A stretch of DNA of 64,000 nt from Bergeyella_A cardium (GCF_030012605.2 NZ_CP114055.2); one strand, 5' to 3'. Positions 9,187 to 17,952 are shown, counted from the first letter of the stretch. Notes: generated by a model from the letters alone, not told the origin. Numbers and translations: made by a program.

Positions 9187-9549
9187 TTTATTTGTTTTTA
9201 TGTATAACCAATTTGAAAAGTTACGGTCAAAAACATCAGGTTCTTTAAATAATAGTGTAGAACCCTTTAATTTTCCTACTATATAATTATTATCAAACTC
9301 AAATTTAATAATTATTGAGTCTTTTTCTTCAGAATGAATATACCAATGTCCTTTTAATGAATCTCCATTTAATTTTTTGAGTTTATAAACATCATCCTCT
9401 CGTAATTCTAAGTAATAATATATTTCCTTATTTGATAACTCCCATGGTACTTTATCAACTTCATATAAACCAACAATATCTTCTTTGTGCTTCTTATTAC
9501 ATCCAATTATCAGGGAAATAATCACCATTAGTAACACATAATTTTTCAT
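9184..9549 (-). CDS. Putative lipoprotein immunity protein of module 3
   Basis: 121 residues with lipoprotein signal MKNYVLLMVIISLIIGC, Cys at 17. The mature part looks like an 8-stranded lipocalin-like or META-like fold (YEVDKVPWELSNKEIYYYLE, LKGHWYIHSEEKDS, LKGSTLLFKEP), but this is only strand pattern. It starts 3 bp after the module-3 toxin stop. An exported immunity protein suggests that the papain-like toxin beside it works in the periplasm. Its stop merges into the post-immunity box. Confidence 0.65.
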   Translation of the reverse strand: MKNYVLLMVIISLIIGCNKKHKEDIVGLYEVDKVPWELSNKEIYYYLELREDDVYKLKKLNGDSLKGHWYIHSEEKDSIIIKFEFDNNYIVGKLKGSTLLFKEPDVFDRNFSNWLYIKTNK

Positions 9550-9552
9550 GTT

Positions 9553-10650
9553 CTATTTATTATCTCTTACTTCTGTTAAAACATATCTTGCAGGTAAACC
9601 TTTGTCATTTCCTAATTGTACATTCTTATTTTGATTATAAGGAATATTTCCATCTGCACCATCAGAAAAATAATATGTGCCAGTTTTTGTTTTATGCAAC
9701 CTAAATCTATTTAATTTTATATCCGTGCCTACACTTTGTTTAGTTTGTTCTGTATGTCCTTCACCAGTATAATTATCATAATATGAAAAGTAAGTTCCCT
9801 TATCATCTTTACCCATTCCTACAATGGTAACATAGTGATTAGTAGCACTATTAGGATTACCTGTTTCTTTATCAGGATTATACATTACTCCTGCCATCAC
9901 AGCTCTTCCTTTTTTCAGATTATTGATAATAGTATTAATTCCTTTTTGTAAATCAAGTTTTGATTTATCTCCTCCTTTTTTAATATACATATCTATTCTA
10001 TTTTTTGCTCCTACTGCTGTATAATCACCACCTTGCTTTACCTGTAATCTGCTATAATCAGCACATTCTCCTGTTCTACATGTAGTTTGTCTATATGGTC
10101 CTTGGCTCCAAGAAAAACTCCAAGATCTTTCTTCAATGGTTTTTGACATATAAGGTATCCATTTTTTACCTTGTAGTACATTTTTTACATTTGTAACTCC
10201 ACTTAAATTAGGTGGGTCTTCTCCACTTCTTCCATCAGGGTCCACCAACATTATCGGGTTATTATTCGTATATGCGTACGGTGTCATAGTCTTCTCTGCC
10301 AGCGGATCCACATTCAAGAAAATGCTCACTCTCGGATCGTAGTATCTCGCTCCATAGTAATACAATTCTGTTTCGCTGTCTAGTTCTTTGCCATTAAAGA
10401 GGTATGGCATAGTGTGCTCGGTGTTGTGCTCATCAAAGAGGATTTCTCCGAAGGCTATGTATTCTGTATGTTGGGAGACTTTGCCGTCTTGCCCTGTGAT
10501 ATAACTACTACTACCGAGGTGGTCAGGGTGGTAGAAGAAGATGTTTTTTTCTCTAATTCCATTAGGGATGAAGCCAAAGCCACCTTGTGCGGTTTCAGGT
10601 TTTATAGGTTCGCCGAACGGTATGTATTTCTTTATAGTGGTTTCTGTCAT
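9553..10650 (-). CDS. Displaced Rhs CT module 3: papain-like cysteine peptidase toxin
   Basis: ATG-started Rhs piece (MTETTIKKYIPFGEP) as in module 1, core to MLVDPDGRSGEDPPN (about residue 145), then ~220 residues of toxin. Visible candidate triad: Cys in RTGECADYSRLQV (~194), His in NHYVTIVGMGK (~271), Asp/Asn in YYDNYTGEGH (~291), in the order of papain or C39-type peptidases. RAVMAGVMYNP before the His is the usual beta strand. No stop interrupts the frame, so this module could be translated if transcribed. Substrate unknown; amidase or transglutaminase activity in the same fold is possible. Confidence 0.7.
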   Translation of the reverse strand: MTETTIKKYIPFGEPIKPETAQGGFGFIPNGIREKNIFFYHPDHLGSSSYITGQDGKVSQHTEYIAFGEILFDEHNTEHTMPYLFNGKELDSETELYYYGARYYDPRVSIFLNVDPLAEKTMTPYAYTNNNPIMLVDPDGRSGEDPPNLSGVTNVKNVLQGKKWIPYMSKTIEERSWSFSWSQGPYRQTTCRTGECADYSRLQVKQGGDYTAVGAKNRIDMYIKKGGDKSKLDLQKGINTIINNLKKGRAVMAGVMYNPDKETGNPNSATNHYVTIVGMGKDDKGTYFSYYDNYTGEGHTEQTKQSVGTDIKLNRFRLHKTKTGTYYFSDGADGNIPYNQNKNVQLGNDKGLPARYVLTEVRDNK

Positions 10651-10795
10651 AATGGCAGTTGATTCTTTTAGGGAGTTTCTCCTATGTAGGTCTTACATCG
10701 CTCTTACCTTCCTCTTACCTCTTGCTTTATAAAATTTCTTGTTTTTGTGACATAATGGCAGGGGGTATTGTAGATTCTTAGTATTTTAAAGAATG
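10645..10795. repeat. Cassette seam, type A, copy 2
   Basis: Direct repeat TGTCATAATGGCAG (10645-10658) and TGACATAATGGCAG (10748-10761). Four 11-bp units lie at 10678-10721, mostly with a CTCTTA core where copy 1 has CTCCTA. The minus strand 10790-10727 encodes a remnant ending IMSQKQEIL-stop, matching the C-terminus of the 185-aa protein at 23602. Confidence 0.75.
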
Positions 10796-10827
10796 CTGGT
10801 CTTGGGAAAGAAGTTAGAAAATATTTA

Positions 10828-11289
10828 TTATTGTATTTCATTAGGATTATTATTTTCCCATAATGCTATCAAAGAAATGATTTTATAATTAGAAGATTTT
10901 CTTAGAATTATGTTAGTATTTCTATTTTTTATTTGCCAATTCTCAACACGATTAACGAAAGGTATATTATTATATTCTTTTTCTCTATGTTTTAATAAGG
11001 TTATATATTCTGCTTTTATTAAAGAACTATCTTTAAATTGTTGAATACTCTCCATTTTTAAATCTAATGTATCATTATCTACCAACATATAGAAACCATC
11101 TAAATCTTTGGAAGTTAAATTAATATTATTTTTGTATTTCAGAGTAGTGATTACGGTTATTTTGAATGTCTTATCACTGATTTTTGTAGAGTCATATAAT
11201 ATTTCTTGTCTATCTATTAATATTTCTTTTTTATGGCTTGTACAGCTTAATATTGATAAAACTACAGCTGTAAATAATATTTTGTACAT
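10828..11289 (-). CDS. Putative second lipoprotein immunity protein, orphan or accessory to module 4
   Basis: 153 residues with lipoprotein signal MYKILFTAVVLSILSC, Cys at 16. The mature part is strand-rich (TFKITVITTLKYKNNINLTS, NTNIILRKSSNYKIISLIAL). It lies 97 bp downstream of the module-4 immunity gene with no toxin between, so it may be a leftover partner of a deleted toxin or a second protector. The short gap 11290-11386 is AT-rich with no recognisable Rhs or toxin piece. Family unknown. Confidence 0.55.
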   Translation of the reverse strand: MYKILFTAVVLSILSCTSHKKEILIDRQEILYDSTKISDKTFKITVITTLKYKNNINLTSKDLDGFYMLVDNDTLDLKMESIQQFKDSSLIKAEYITLLKHREKEYNNIPFVNRVENWQIKNRNTNIILRKSSNYKIISLIALWENNNPNEIQ

Positions 11290-11386
11290 AGTTAGTTTTT
11301 ATTTGATTTATAATATCTTAATGCTCTTTAAATTCTAGTGCTGTATGTTTATAGAGAGGTTGTTGTTTTTGATTTTTTTTATAAAA

Positions 11387-11863
11387 TCAATCGAATATAT
11401 ATTTTGAGAAAATAGGATTTATAGTTGTTTCATATTTTTTATCCACAATGACAATTTTAGGGAATTCAATGGTTATCAAGTGGCATAAATTCTTATCTCT
11501 ACATTTTTTTTGAATATTTATAAAATCTCCTCTTTTAGTAAAAATTATTTTATTATTAGGCTTAGCTTTAGGTCTAAAAAATATAGATATATTGATGAAT
11601 TTTTCATCAGAGATAATCTGTTCCAAGTTGATTTTAAGCTTTTCATTTTGGATTTTTATATTGATGTTTAGGCATCTATTATCTACTTTGAATAAGTTAG
11701 GTTCAACTTGCTCACTTTCTTCAGTACAACAAAAGACTTGAATATTGTTATCCTGAGGGATGATATTGTTTATTTGGTTGATATATAAATATCTATAATC
11801 TGTTTGTGCATAACAAAAAAAAGAGTATAATAGAATTATAGAAGCAATAATTTGTTTAGTCAT
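11387..11863 (-). CDS. Putative secreted immunity protein of module 4
   Basis: 158 residues with a Sec signal peptide MTKQIIASIILLYSFFCYAQ (cleavage after CYA likely), so periplasmic. It starts 11 bp after the metallopeptidase-like toxin of module 4. Two cysteines in VFCCTEESE and others in RCLNINIK and KCRDKNLCH could form disulfides, which suits an oxidising compartment. No family recognised. A periplasmic partner implies that the HExxH toxin is active in the periplasm. Confidence 0.65.
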   Translation of the reverse strand: MTKQIIASIILLYSFFCYAQTDYRYLYINQINNIIPQDNNIQVFCCTEESEQVEPNLFKVDNRCLNINIKIQNEKLKINLEQIISDEKFINISIFFRPKAKPNNKIIFTKRGDFINIQKKCRDKNLCHLITIEFPKIVIVDKKYETTINPIFSKYIFD

Positions 11864-11874
11864 AAATATTAGGT

Positions 11875-12636
11875 TTAATTATGTTCAGGGTCTGAAGATG
11901 ATCTTTGAGGAATATTGAGAATCTCTCTTACAGTATTTTCTTCTTTAATAACATTTTTTTGATTTCTTCCCTCATAAATAGTATGAGCAATTTCATGAAT
12001 CAGTGTTGCTTCAGCACTTTTAGGTGCAGTCATAACTTTCTTATTTTGAAATATCACTTCGTGAGCTTTACCACACTTAGTGCCATCTGGGCAACTTTGG
12101 GCACCAGTTACAAGGTTTCCATTTGTATCTTGATATATATATGTTTCATTATATAGAGGAATATCTGTAAGATTTTGAGGATCCATTAGAATAGAGGCTT
12201 TTACTATCTTATGATTTTCATTCGTATATATTAGTGAAATGGCGCCTCCCTCTGTTGCAACAGCATTTGATTTTTTTTCAATTAATTGATTTTCATCATT
12301 TGTAAAATTACTTAGTTTTATATTTATATCATAATCTATATCAATAGCCTTTTTCATAAGTTTTAATGATTTAATTTGCTTTCTATTCATATCTTTTGTA
12401 TTACCTACAAATTCAAGTATCCCTTTTTCATTAAATGAGAAATTATCCTTTCCGTAAATTCTATTTAAATATGATATTACTTTAGTTCTATCTGCTTGTT
12501 GAGGGACAATAATTCTTCTCCCATCAGGGTCTATGTATTTTATAGGATTATTAGCTACATAGGCATAAGGAGAGATATTAGGATATTTTTCTGCTAATGG
12601 ATCTACATTGAGCCATAAGGAGGTTTTACTATCCAA
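11875..12636 (-). CDS. Displaced Rhs CT module 4: HExxH zinc metallopeptidase toxin
   Basis: The in-frame Rhs core begins upstream at SLKPYLFNGKELDQETG (to about 12714) without an ATG; the listed start is a TTG. The core ends NNPIKYIDPDGRR (~43). The toxin follows, with ATLIHEIAHTIYEGRN at ~216, a clear HExxH zinc site with a downstream Glu-rich stretch (KEENTVREI) that may supply the third ligand. CPDGTKCGKAHEV adds a possible disulfide. Peptidases of this kind are common polymorphic-toxin warheads. The likely immunity protein (11387-11863) is exported, pointing to periplasmic targets. Confidence 0.7.
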   Translation of the reverse strand: MDSKTSLWLNVDPLAEKYPNISPYAYVANNPIKYIDPDGRRIIVPQQADRTKVISYLNRIYGKDNFSFNEKGILEFVGNTKDMNRKQIKSLKLMKKAIDIDYDINIKLSNFTNDENQLIEKKSNAVATEGGAISLIYTNENHKIVKASILMDPQNLTDIPLYNETYIYQDTNGNLVTGAQSCPDGTKCGKAHEVIFQNKKVMTAPKSAEATLIHEIAHTIYEGRNQKNVIKEENTVREILNIPQRSSSDPEHN

Positions 12637-12714
12637 ATACCTTGCGCCGTAGTAGTAAAGCCCTGTTTCTTGATCTAATTCTTTGCCATTGAAAAGGTAC
12701 GGCTTTAAAGATCT

Positions 12715-12800
12715 TTTTCTCTGTTTTATATTTATTATGTTTATCAGATAGTTATATCTTATTCATAATAAAAACAGCACTTCTGGATCATTACCACTTC
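12715..12800. repeat. Cassette seam, type D, copy 1
   Basis: The Rhs core stops at the sequence GGCTTTAAAGATCTTTTTCT. It is followed by a stretch containing TTTATCAGATAGTTATAT and the post-immunity box at 12762-12792 (minus strand GATCCAGAAGTGCTGTTTTT). The same order occurs at 21912 and 26630. It contains no 11-bp array and no gene. Confidence 0.7.
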
Positions 12801-12868
12801 TATTCTTACTTTTTAGGTAATGATTTTTTCCATCCCAGCAATTTTTTTGAGAGAATGGGGATTCTTTG

Positions 12869-13345
12869 TTACTGGTTACTACAAATAGAAATAATATAAC
12901 AAATAGTATTGTTTTGGGTAGGAAAATATATTACATTTCCTATAATATTTTCTTTTAAAAATTTATGTCCTTCATAAGAAGAAGCTATTTTATATAACTC
13001 TTTACTGTCTTCTATAAAATATTCTTTAATATAATTAGGATACCAATCTCTACAGTAATCTTTATTCACAACTAAAGGAAAATTATATTTTTCATTAGCT
13101 AATTCAATTATTTTTATATAATCCTGTTCTGAAAACTCTAATATTGCATATATCTCAGTAATTTCATTACAATCTTGTGCTCCATCTCGGAGCTTCTTAA
13201 TAGATATTTCATATTTAGCATTTTGGATAGGAACAGGTAAATCTATATATTTTTGTAATTGTCTTATATTTGTGTAAATATTACTTTCAAATTGATTTGA
13301 TTCAAAACAAGACATACATATTAATAATAGGAGTATCTTTTTCAT
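12869..13345 (-). CDS. Putative lipoprotein immunity protein, orphan
   Basis: 158 residues with lipoprotein signal MKKILLLLICMSC, Cys at 13. The body has several cysteines (DGAQDCNEI, KDYCRDWYP, CYIISICSN) and no recognised family. Directly upstream is only a fragment of Rhs core with a short foreign tail (13350-13481), whose stop lies 5 bp before this ATG. It is therefore the surviving immunity gene of a module whose toxin was deleted. It is followed by a type-D seam. Confidence 0.6.
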   Translation of the reverse strand: MKKILLLLICMSCFESNQFESNIYTNIRQLQKYIDLPVPIQNAKYEISIKKLRDGAQDCNEITEIYAILEFSEQDYIKIIELANEKYNFPLVVNKDYCRDWYPNYIKEYFIEDSKELYKIASSYEGHKFLKENIIGNVIYFPTQNNTICYIISICSNQ

Positions 13346-13349
13346 TTTT

Positions 13350-13481
13350 TATTCTTTTTCTTTACTTACTTTCCATTCAATAGTTTTTATCTTTGCTTCT
13401 CCTTTCTGCACCACGAAATAAGGATTCACATAGGCGGTATAGTCGTCCATGTGGGTGATGACTGCCTCATTTTTATATTTT
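13350..13481 (-). pseudogene. Divergent Rhs-core fragment fused to a toxin tail
   Basis: Minus-strand translation gives NEAVITHMDDYTAYVNPYFV, VQKGEAKIKTIEWKVSKEKE, stop. The first part matches the core stretch HTDNYTAYISPYFVVNKG of the large rhs gene but is clearly divergent, so it comes from another rhs lineage. The last dozen residues are probably a toxin tail. About 130 bp survive, bounded by a seam on the right. Confidence 0.65.
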
Positions 13482-13530
13482 TTTCTCTGTATCTTATTCA
13501 TAATAAAAACAACACTTCTGGAACATTACA
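13482..13530. repeat. Cassette seam, type E, copy 1, with post-immunity box
   Basis: Contains TTTTTCTCTGTATCTTATTC and the box at 13500-13530 (minus strand GTTCCAGAAGTGTTGTTTTT), immediately after the stop of the module-5 immunity gene. A similar arrangement is at 16198-16265. Confidence 0.65.
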
Positions 13531-13536
13531 TTCCTT

Positions 13537-13773
13537 TTACTTTTGAAACATTACTACATTCTTATTATTATCATACACAATAATTTCTATATTTTCTTTT
13601 TCTTTAAGAATTTCTTCTATAAATTCTTTTACTTCATCAATACTTGAAAAAATTCTATAAATTGCTTGATTATCATCTATGTATATATTAAAATCAACAT
13701 CTAATATGATACCTGTATTACTATCTGCTATTAAAATTGCATACTCTGATTCTTTTATTTTAGGAAAGTTCAT
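13537..13773 (-). CDS. Putative immunity protein of module 5 (cytoplasmic, 78 aa)
   Basis: Small acidic protein, MNFPKIKESEYAILIADSNT, with repeated acidic patches (DVDFNIYIDDNQ, SIDEVKEFIEEILKEKENIE). No signal peptide. It starts one base after the stop of the ADP-ribosyltransferase-like toxin, as expected of its immunity gene. The cytoplasmic partner suits a toxin that modifies cytosolic targets. Family not recognised. Confidence 0.6.
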   Translation of the reverse strand: MNFPKIKESEYAILIADSNTGIILDVDFNIYIDDNQAIYRIFSSIDEVKEFIEEILKEKENIEIIVYDNNKNVVMFQK

Positions 13774-13774
13774 T

Positions 13775-14668
13775 TTATTTATCTATTTTTATTTCTTTAA
13801 CATTAGCATTAGTTATGTTTCCTTTCACTAAAATTTCTGCTTCACTTATTACTTTTCCTGGTGATTGCATTAAATTAGTTTTTTTCTTATTAGGACTTTT
13901 AACTAATTTACTTTTTAAAATATCTGCCGTTAAAATAACTCCTTTTCCACTTGGTCTTAATGCAAAGTTTGTAGCAACTTCTATATCTGTTGTCCAAGAA
14001 GTAAATATACTTTCTGTATTTCCTAAATTATGTTCCAATGCAGAAGCATTGCCTCCTCTTGGAGAAACATTCCCTTTTTTAGCAGCAGTATATGCAGGAC
14101 TTGTATTATTAACACCTCTATATAACTTAACTCTTTCTGCATTATTATTTTTCATTATTCCCCCAACACCATAACCACCTAGGAATTCAGATTTTATTTC
14201 TCTTGCATTTTCTCCTGCTTGGAATGCCGCCCATTCCATTGTAGAAGGATTGGTTTTTGCATATTCTATTTCTCTTAATCCTCTACTATATCCCCCATCT
14301 GTTAATGCATCCAGAACTAGGGGATTTGATACAAAATTTTTTACTCCTTGTTTAACACTTTCCCATGCCTTTTTCCATTCTACCTGCTTCCCATTTGGGT
14401 CTATATATTTTATCGGATTCTGGTAAGTATAGGAATATGTTGCCATATTCATTGGGTTGTAGATACCTCCATTATGTTGTCCATCAATATAATGCTCTGT
14501 TTCCTGGATTGGGTTATAACCGCTGAGCGGGTCAGTATTGAGCCAAAGGCTGGTTTTCATATCCAGATACCTTGCCCCAAAATAGGTGAGGTTGGTTTCT
14601 TGGTCTAGTTCTTTGCCATTGAAAAGGTATGGCATGGTCTTGCTCGTGCTGTGTTCCTCAAAGAGCAC
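13775..14668 (-). CDS. Displaced Rhs CT module 5: ADP-ribosyltransferase-like toxin
   Basis: Core from QHTEYIAFGEV (to ~14700), the in-frame start being a GTG inside it, ending YIDPNGKQVEW. A linker shared with module 1 (NPSTMEWAAFQAGENAREIK) is followed by the toxin. Three motifs in ART order are visible: VKLYRGVNN (~182, conserved Arg), IFTSWTTD (~224, the STS-like motif) and VISEAEILVKG (~277, an ExE motif). That is the R-S-E class of mono-ADP-ribosyltransferases, which use NAD to modify arginine or nucleotides. Length and motif order support the call; the target is unknown. Confidence 0.7.
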   Translation of the reverse strand: MLFEEHSTSKTMPYLFNGKELDQETNLTYFGARYLDMKTSLWLNTDPLSGYNPIQETEHYIDGQHNGGIYNPMNMATYSYTYQNPIKYIDPNGKQVEWKKAWESVKQGVKNFVSNPLVLDALTDGGYSRGLREIEYAKTNPSTMEWAAFQAGENAREIKSEFLGGYGVGGIMKNNNAERVKLYRGVNNTSPAYTAAKKGNVSPRGGNASALEHNLGNTESIFTSWTTDIEVATNFALRPSGKGVILTADILKSKLVKSPNKKKTNLMQSPGKVISEAEILVKGNITNANVKEIKIDK

Positions 14669-14700
14669 CTCTCCAAACGCTATATACTCCGTATGCTGGG

Positions 14701-14890
14701 TTTATATTTTTCTTAAAGATCTGCTTCTCTTTTTATGGATTTGATAATTTACATTCTACTCTCTCCCTTCGGTGTTCCTTCGGAGATCCTTCGGTGAAGG
14801 TTCGGTGTCCTCTCGTTTATGGCTTTTTAATTATTTTATGGTTTTATTGTGAATTTTCAATAATTAAAATAACTCATCTGGGACATTACC
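14701..14890. repeat. Cassette seam, type B, copy 2
   Basis: Conserved stretch next to the core junction, then four 11-bp units at 14765-14808 (core CCTTCGG), the AT-rich stretch with TTTATGGCTTTTTAATTATT, and the post-immunity box at 14860-14890 (minus strand GTCCCAGATGAGTTATTTTA). No gene seen. Confidence 0.75.
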
Positions 14891-14898
14891 ATATTACC

Positions 14899-15243
14899 TT
14901 AACATACTACAAACGAAAAGTCTAATTCTATTTCTTTCATTTCTTTTATTAAATATATAATATATGAAGGCAGTCTAAAACCTCCATGATCATAAGATGA
15001 TATAATAGAACAATATATATTTCCTTTTTTAATATTAAATTTTTTACATAATTTAATAATTGTGTAAACATCTTCTTTCCGATTAATATCTATAATAATG
15101 TTTCTATACTCTTCATTAATCTCAAAGTCTAAGTCTAAACTCACAATAAAATGTTGTATCTCAATAAACTGGTCGAAATCGATATTTAACATTCTAAAAA
15201 CACAATTTATCTCATCAATACCATTTTCTCTTTGTATATCCAT
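14899..15243 (-). CDS. Putative immunity protein of module 6 (cytoplasmic, 114 aa)
   Basis: Starts 7 bp after the module-6 toxin stop. MDIQRENGIDEINCVFRMLN, acidic, with no signal peptide or membrane helix. Sequence features such as KGNIYCSIISSYDHGGFRLP are not diagnostic. No family recognised. Its position and size fit an immunity protein. It is bounded on the left by a type-B seam. Confidence 0.55.
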   Translation of the reverse strand: MDIQRENGIDEINCVFRMLNIDFDQFIEIQHFIVSLDLDFEINEEYRNIIIDINRKEDVYTIIKLCKKFNIKKGNIYCSIISSYDHGGFRLPSYIIYLIKEMKEIELDFSFVVC

Positions 15244-15250
15244 AGTAAAA

Positions 15251-16165
15251 TTATTTTTCGCTATATTTCTTCGCTATATCTTCTAATTCTCTCCAACTAT
15301 AATTATCTGCGCCTCCTCTTCCTTCATTCTTTTTTAATTTTTCTATATATTTACCAAATTCTTTTCTATTTATTTTATATTTTCTAGCAACATCATCTAT
15401 TTGTTTATTAGCTTGTGTGTTAGTCCCCATTTTATCACCTGATTTTGATTTCTTAGAACCAATACCTCCTCCTTTTTGGGAGTTAGCTTCATATAAATCT
15501 ATTCCTAAATTGCCCAGCTCAACTATTGATTGAGCTAAATCTACAGATCCTGTAAGTGCTACACCCCCTCCATATGCTGCAGTTCCACCACCGACAATAA
15601 CACCTACACCTGCTGTTTCTGCTCCTGTTGCCAGCGCTACACTACCACCTGTAGAGGCTATTTCTCCACCTTTTAAAATCATTGCTATATCTGCAATTGC
15701 TCTACCAGCATAATATGAAATTAAATATTCTTTGGTCATCCCTTTGGGTGGTTCAGTTAAATTAAATAGATCTCCTAGTCCCAGAGAAAATGCAGATGCA
15801 ACGGCATGAGAAGCTCCTAATCCAGCAGCAGAAGAATGAGTGATTAGTTTTTCTGCTTTTTGTTTGATTGCAAAATAATTTTGCTTCCCATTAGGATCTA
15901 TGTATATTATAGGATTATTGTAAGTATATCCATAGGTATTATGGTTCATTGGATTAAACACCCCATTATTATGCTGTCCGTCTATATAGTGCTCAGTCTC
16001 TTGTATAGGATTATAACCACTGAGTGGGTCAGTGTTTAGCCAGAGGCTTGTTTTCATATCTAAGTAGCGAGCTCCGAAATAGGTAAGATTGGTCTCACTG
16101 TCCAGCTCCTTCCCATTAAACAAATACGGCATGGTCTTGCTCGTGCTGTGTTCCTCAAACAACAC
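15251..16165 (-). CDS. Displaced Rhs CT module 6: toxin with hydrophobic linker and short basic C-terminal domain
   Basis: Core to IIYIDPNGKQNY (~100). Next comes a Gly/Ala-rich hydrophobic region (~110-220, including VALATGAETAGVGVIVGGG) that could insert in or cross a membrane. The last ~55 residues are ARKYKINRKEFGKYIEKLKK followed by NEGRGGADNYSWRELEDIAK. That tail resembles a short toxin domain seen at the end of many Rhs/CDI proteins (FGxYIExxK, then GxGG.xNYxxxEL), but I cannot name it with certainty. No ATG precedes the core; the only in-frame start is inside it. Confidence 0.6.
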   Translation of the reverse strand: MLFEEHSTSKTMPYLFNGKELDSETNLTYFGARYLDMKTSLWLNTDPLSGYNPIQETEHYIDGQHNNGVFNPMNHNTYGYTYNNPIIYIDPNGKQNYFAIKQKAEKLITHSSAAGLGASHAVASAFSLGLGDLFNLTEPPKGMTKEYLISYYAGRAIADIAMILKGGEIASTGGSVALATGAETAGVGVIVGGGTAAYGGGVALTGSVDLAQSIVELGNLGIDLYEANSQKGGGIGSKKSKSGDKMGTNTQANKQIDDVARKYKINRKEFGKYIEKLKKNEGRGGADNYSWRELEDIAKKYSEK

Positions 16166-16197
16166 CTCTCCAAACGCTATGTATTCCGTGTGCTGGG

Positions 16198-16265
16198 TTA
16201 TTCTTCTTTTTTTAAAGAACTTTTTCTCTGTATCTTAATTTATAATTAAAATAACATATCTGGGA
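16198..16265. repeat. Cassette seam, type E, copy 2, with post-immunity box
   Basis: Begins where the core ends at GCTGGGTTATTC. It contains TTTTTCTCTGTATCTTAATT and the box at 16236-16266 (minus strand ATCCCAGATATGTTATTTTA). No gene. Confidence 0.6.
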
Positions 16266-16267
16266 TA

Positions 16268-16702
16268 TTACCTTTTTTTTCTTTTTGTTGATTTTTCTAC
16301 ATATTGTTTTAGTTCTTCTTCAGGAAAGTCTGATGTCCAATAGGCTTGTAATTCGCCACTATCTAATTTTTCCCAACAAAAATAACAATCATATGTTAAT
16401 GCTTGTGGAGGAAACAGTAGGCTACATTCTAAAAAATAGAACATTCTACCTTCAAATTCTTGTTGTATGATTTCTTTTCCTCCTTCTATTAACACTACAA
16501 AGGATTCTTCTTCAAAAAAATGTTCTTTCCCTGCTCTTAGATCAAACTGATATACTAAATCATCTACTATTTTATAGATCTTGTCATTCTCCAATCCATA
16601 GACATCAAAAAACACAAAACCTTTATAATTTACTTTAATTGTCGTGTCAGCTTCCTTATCATTGCTGATAAATATGAAGCCTTTATTGTTTATCTTTTTC
16701 AT
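16268..16702 (-). CDS. Putative immunity protein of module 7 (cytoplasmic, 144 aa)
   Basis: 144 residues, MKKINNKGFIFISNDKEADT, strand-rich N-terminal half and a charged C-terminus ending EKSTKRKKR. No signal peptide. It lies 17 bp after the module-7 nuclease-like toxin. Acidic patches (FFEEESFVVLIEGG, SDFPEEELKQYVE) would suit binding a DNA-cleaving domain. No family recognised. Confidence 0.6.
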   Translation of the reverse strand: MKKINNKGFIFISNDKEADTTIKVNYKGFVFFDVYGLENDKIYKIVDDLVYQFDLRAGKEHFFEEESFVVLIEGGKEIIQQEFEGRMFYFLECSLLFPPQALTYDCYFCWEKLDSGELQAYWTSDFPEEELKQYVEKSTKRKKR

Positions 16703-16719
16703 AATATTTTTTAATCATC

Positions 16720-17952
16720 TCATAAAGTTTCTATTGTTTGTTGTTCGGCTGTTTGTGGCATCATAAAGGGAGTAATTGTAAATATAGGAGGAGATAGCCT
16801 ATTAATAAATATTTCTAACCCTTTTAATAGAATAGCACCAACTCCAACTGCTGCACCAGCTTTTACTACATTACTATTTATATTAGGCATTCTAATTCCA
16901 TTTGGCATAGGAACTGGTATATTTATAGGTGTTTTTTGTGGTTCTTTATTTAACGATTGATTATAATATATAATTCTTGTCTTTGGATCAGGAATATAAT
17001 ATTTAAAATTATATTTTCCATTTGATAGTGCCAAATTTCCTTCAAAAGGTTTTGGGGTTCCCTCTGCTGTGGTTCCTGCAGCCCATATTAATCCTCCCTC
17101 TCTTCTTGCGTTTAACTCTCCAACATAATGGTTTACTTGTAAAATACTATTCATTGAAGTTGCTAATGGTAATTGTTGTGAAAAAGGTTTTAACTCCCAT
17201 ACTGCTCCCATTCCTGATATATTATTTTTTCCACCATAATATAATAAATCTGGTCTAAAATTATCAAACATATAACTTTCCGCAACCCAATTACCCGAAT
17301 TACCACTGATACCTCTCATATAGTTAGCAAATGTTTCATGAGCTTGTATTCCTATTATATTAGGTGCTTCAAGTTGCTTTCCATTTGGGTCTATATATTT
17401 TATCGGATTTTGGTAAGTGTAGGAATATGTTGCCATATTCATTGGGTTGTAGATACCTCCATTATGCTGACCGTCTATATAGTGTTCGTGTTCAAAGGTA
17501 GGATTATAGCCACTGAGCGGGTCAGTATTTAGCCACAGGCTAGTTTTCATATCCAGATACCTTGCCCCAAAATAGGTTAGGTTGGTTTCTTGGTCTAGTT
17601 CTTTGCCGTTGAAAAGGTACGGCATAGTGTGTTCAGTGTTGTGCTCGTCAAAGAGGATTTCTCCGAAGGCAATGTATTCTGTGTGTTGGCTAACCTTTCC
17701 GTCCTGTCCTGTAATATAGCTACTACTTCCTAAATGGTCAGGATGATAGAAGAAGATGTTTTTTTCACGGATGCCGTTGGGAATAAAGCCAAAGCCACCT
17801 TGTGCGGTATCTGGGGAGATAGGTTCGCCGAACTGTATAGGAGGGCCAGGGACATCTCCAGGAGGGTTGAACTTAGGAGGTCGAGGCCAACCTTCCGGAG
17901 GGGTTTGATTTTGGTTTATCTCTTGCCAATTTATTACCATAAAACCACCCAA
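16720..17952 (-). CDS. Displaced Rhs CT module 7: PD-(D/E)XK nuclease-type toxin
   Basis: A longer Rhs piece than most, starting at VINWQEINQNQTPPEGWPRP, the proline-rich linker of the parent protein, with core to YIDPNGKQ. The toxin contains IGIQAHETFANYMRG, then DNFRPDLLYYGG (~233) and GAVWELKPFSQQ (~256). The RPD...ELK pair is the catalytic signature of PD-(D/E)XK nucleases. The C-terminus is unusual in having a hydrophobic segment (KAGAAVGVGAILLKGLEIFI) beyond the nuclease. The 5' end overlaps the stop of the upstream immunity gene, so the module joins its neighbour with no seam. Confidence 0.7.
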   Translation of the reverse strand: MGGFMVINWQEINQNQTPPEGWPRPPKFNPPGDVPGPPIQFGEPISPDTAQGGFGFIPNGIREKNIFFYHPDHLGSSSYITGQDGKVSQHTEYIAFGEILFDEHNTEHTMPYLFNGKELDQETNLTYFGARYLDMKTSLWLNTDPLSGYNPTFEHEHYIDGQHNGGIYNPMNMATYSYTYQNPIKYIDPNGKQLEAPNIIGIQAHETFANYMRGISGNSGNWVAESYMFDNFRPDLLYYGGKNNISGMGAVWELKPFSQQLPLATSMNSILQVNHYVGELNARREGGLIWAAGTTAEGTPKPFEGNLALSNGKYNFKYYIPDPKTRIIYYNQSLNKEPQKTPINIPVPMPNGIRMPNINSNVVKAGAAVGVGAILLKGLEIFINRLSPPIFTITPFMMPQTAEQQTIETL

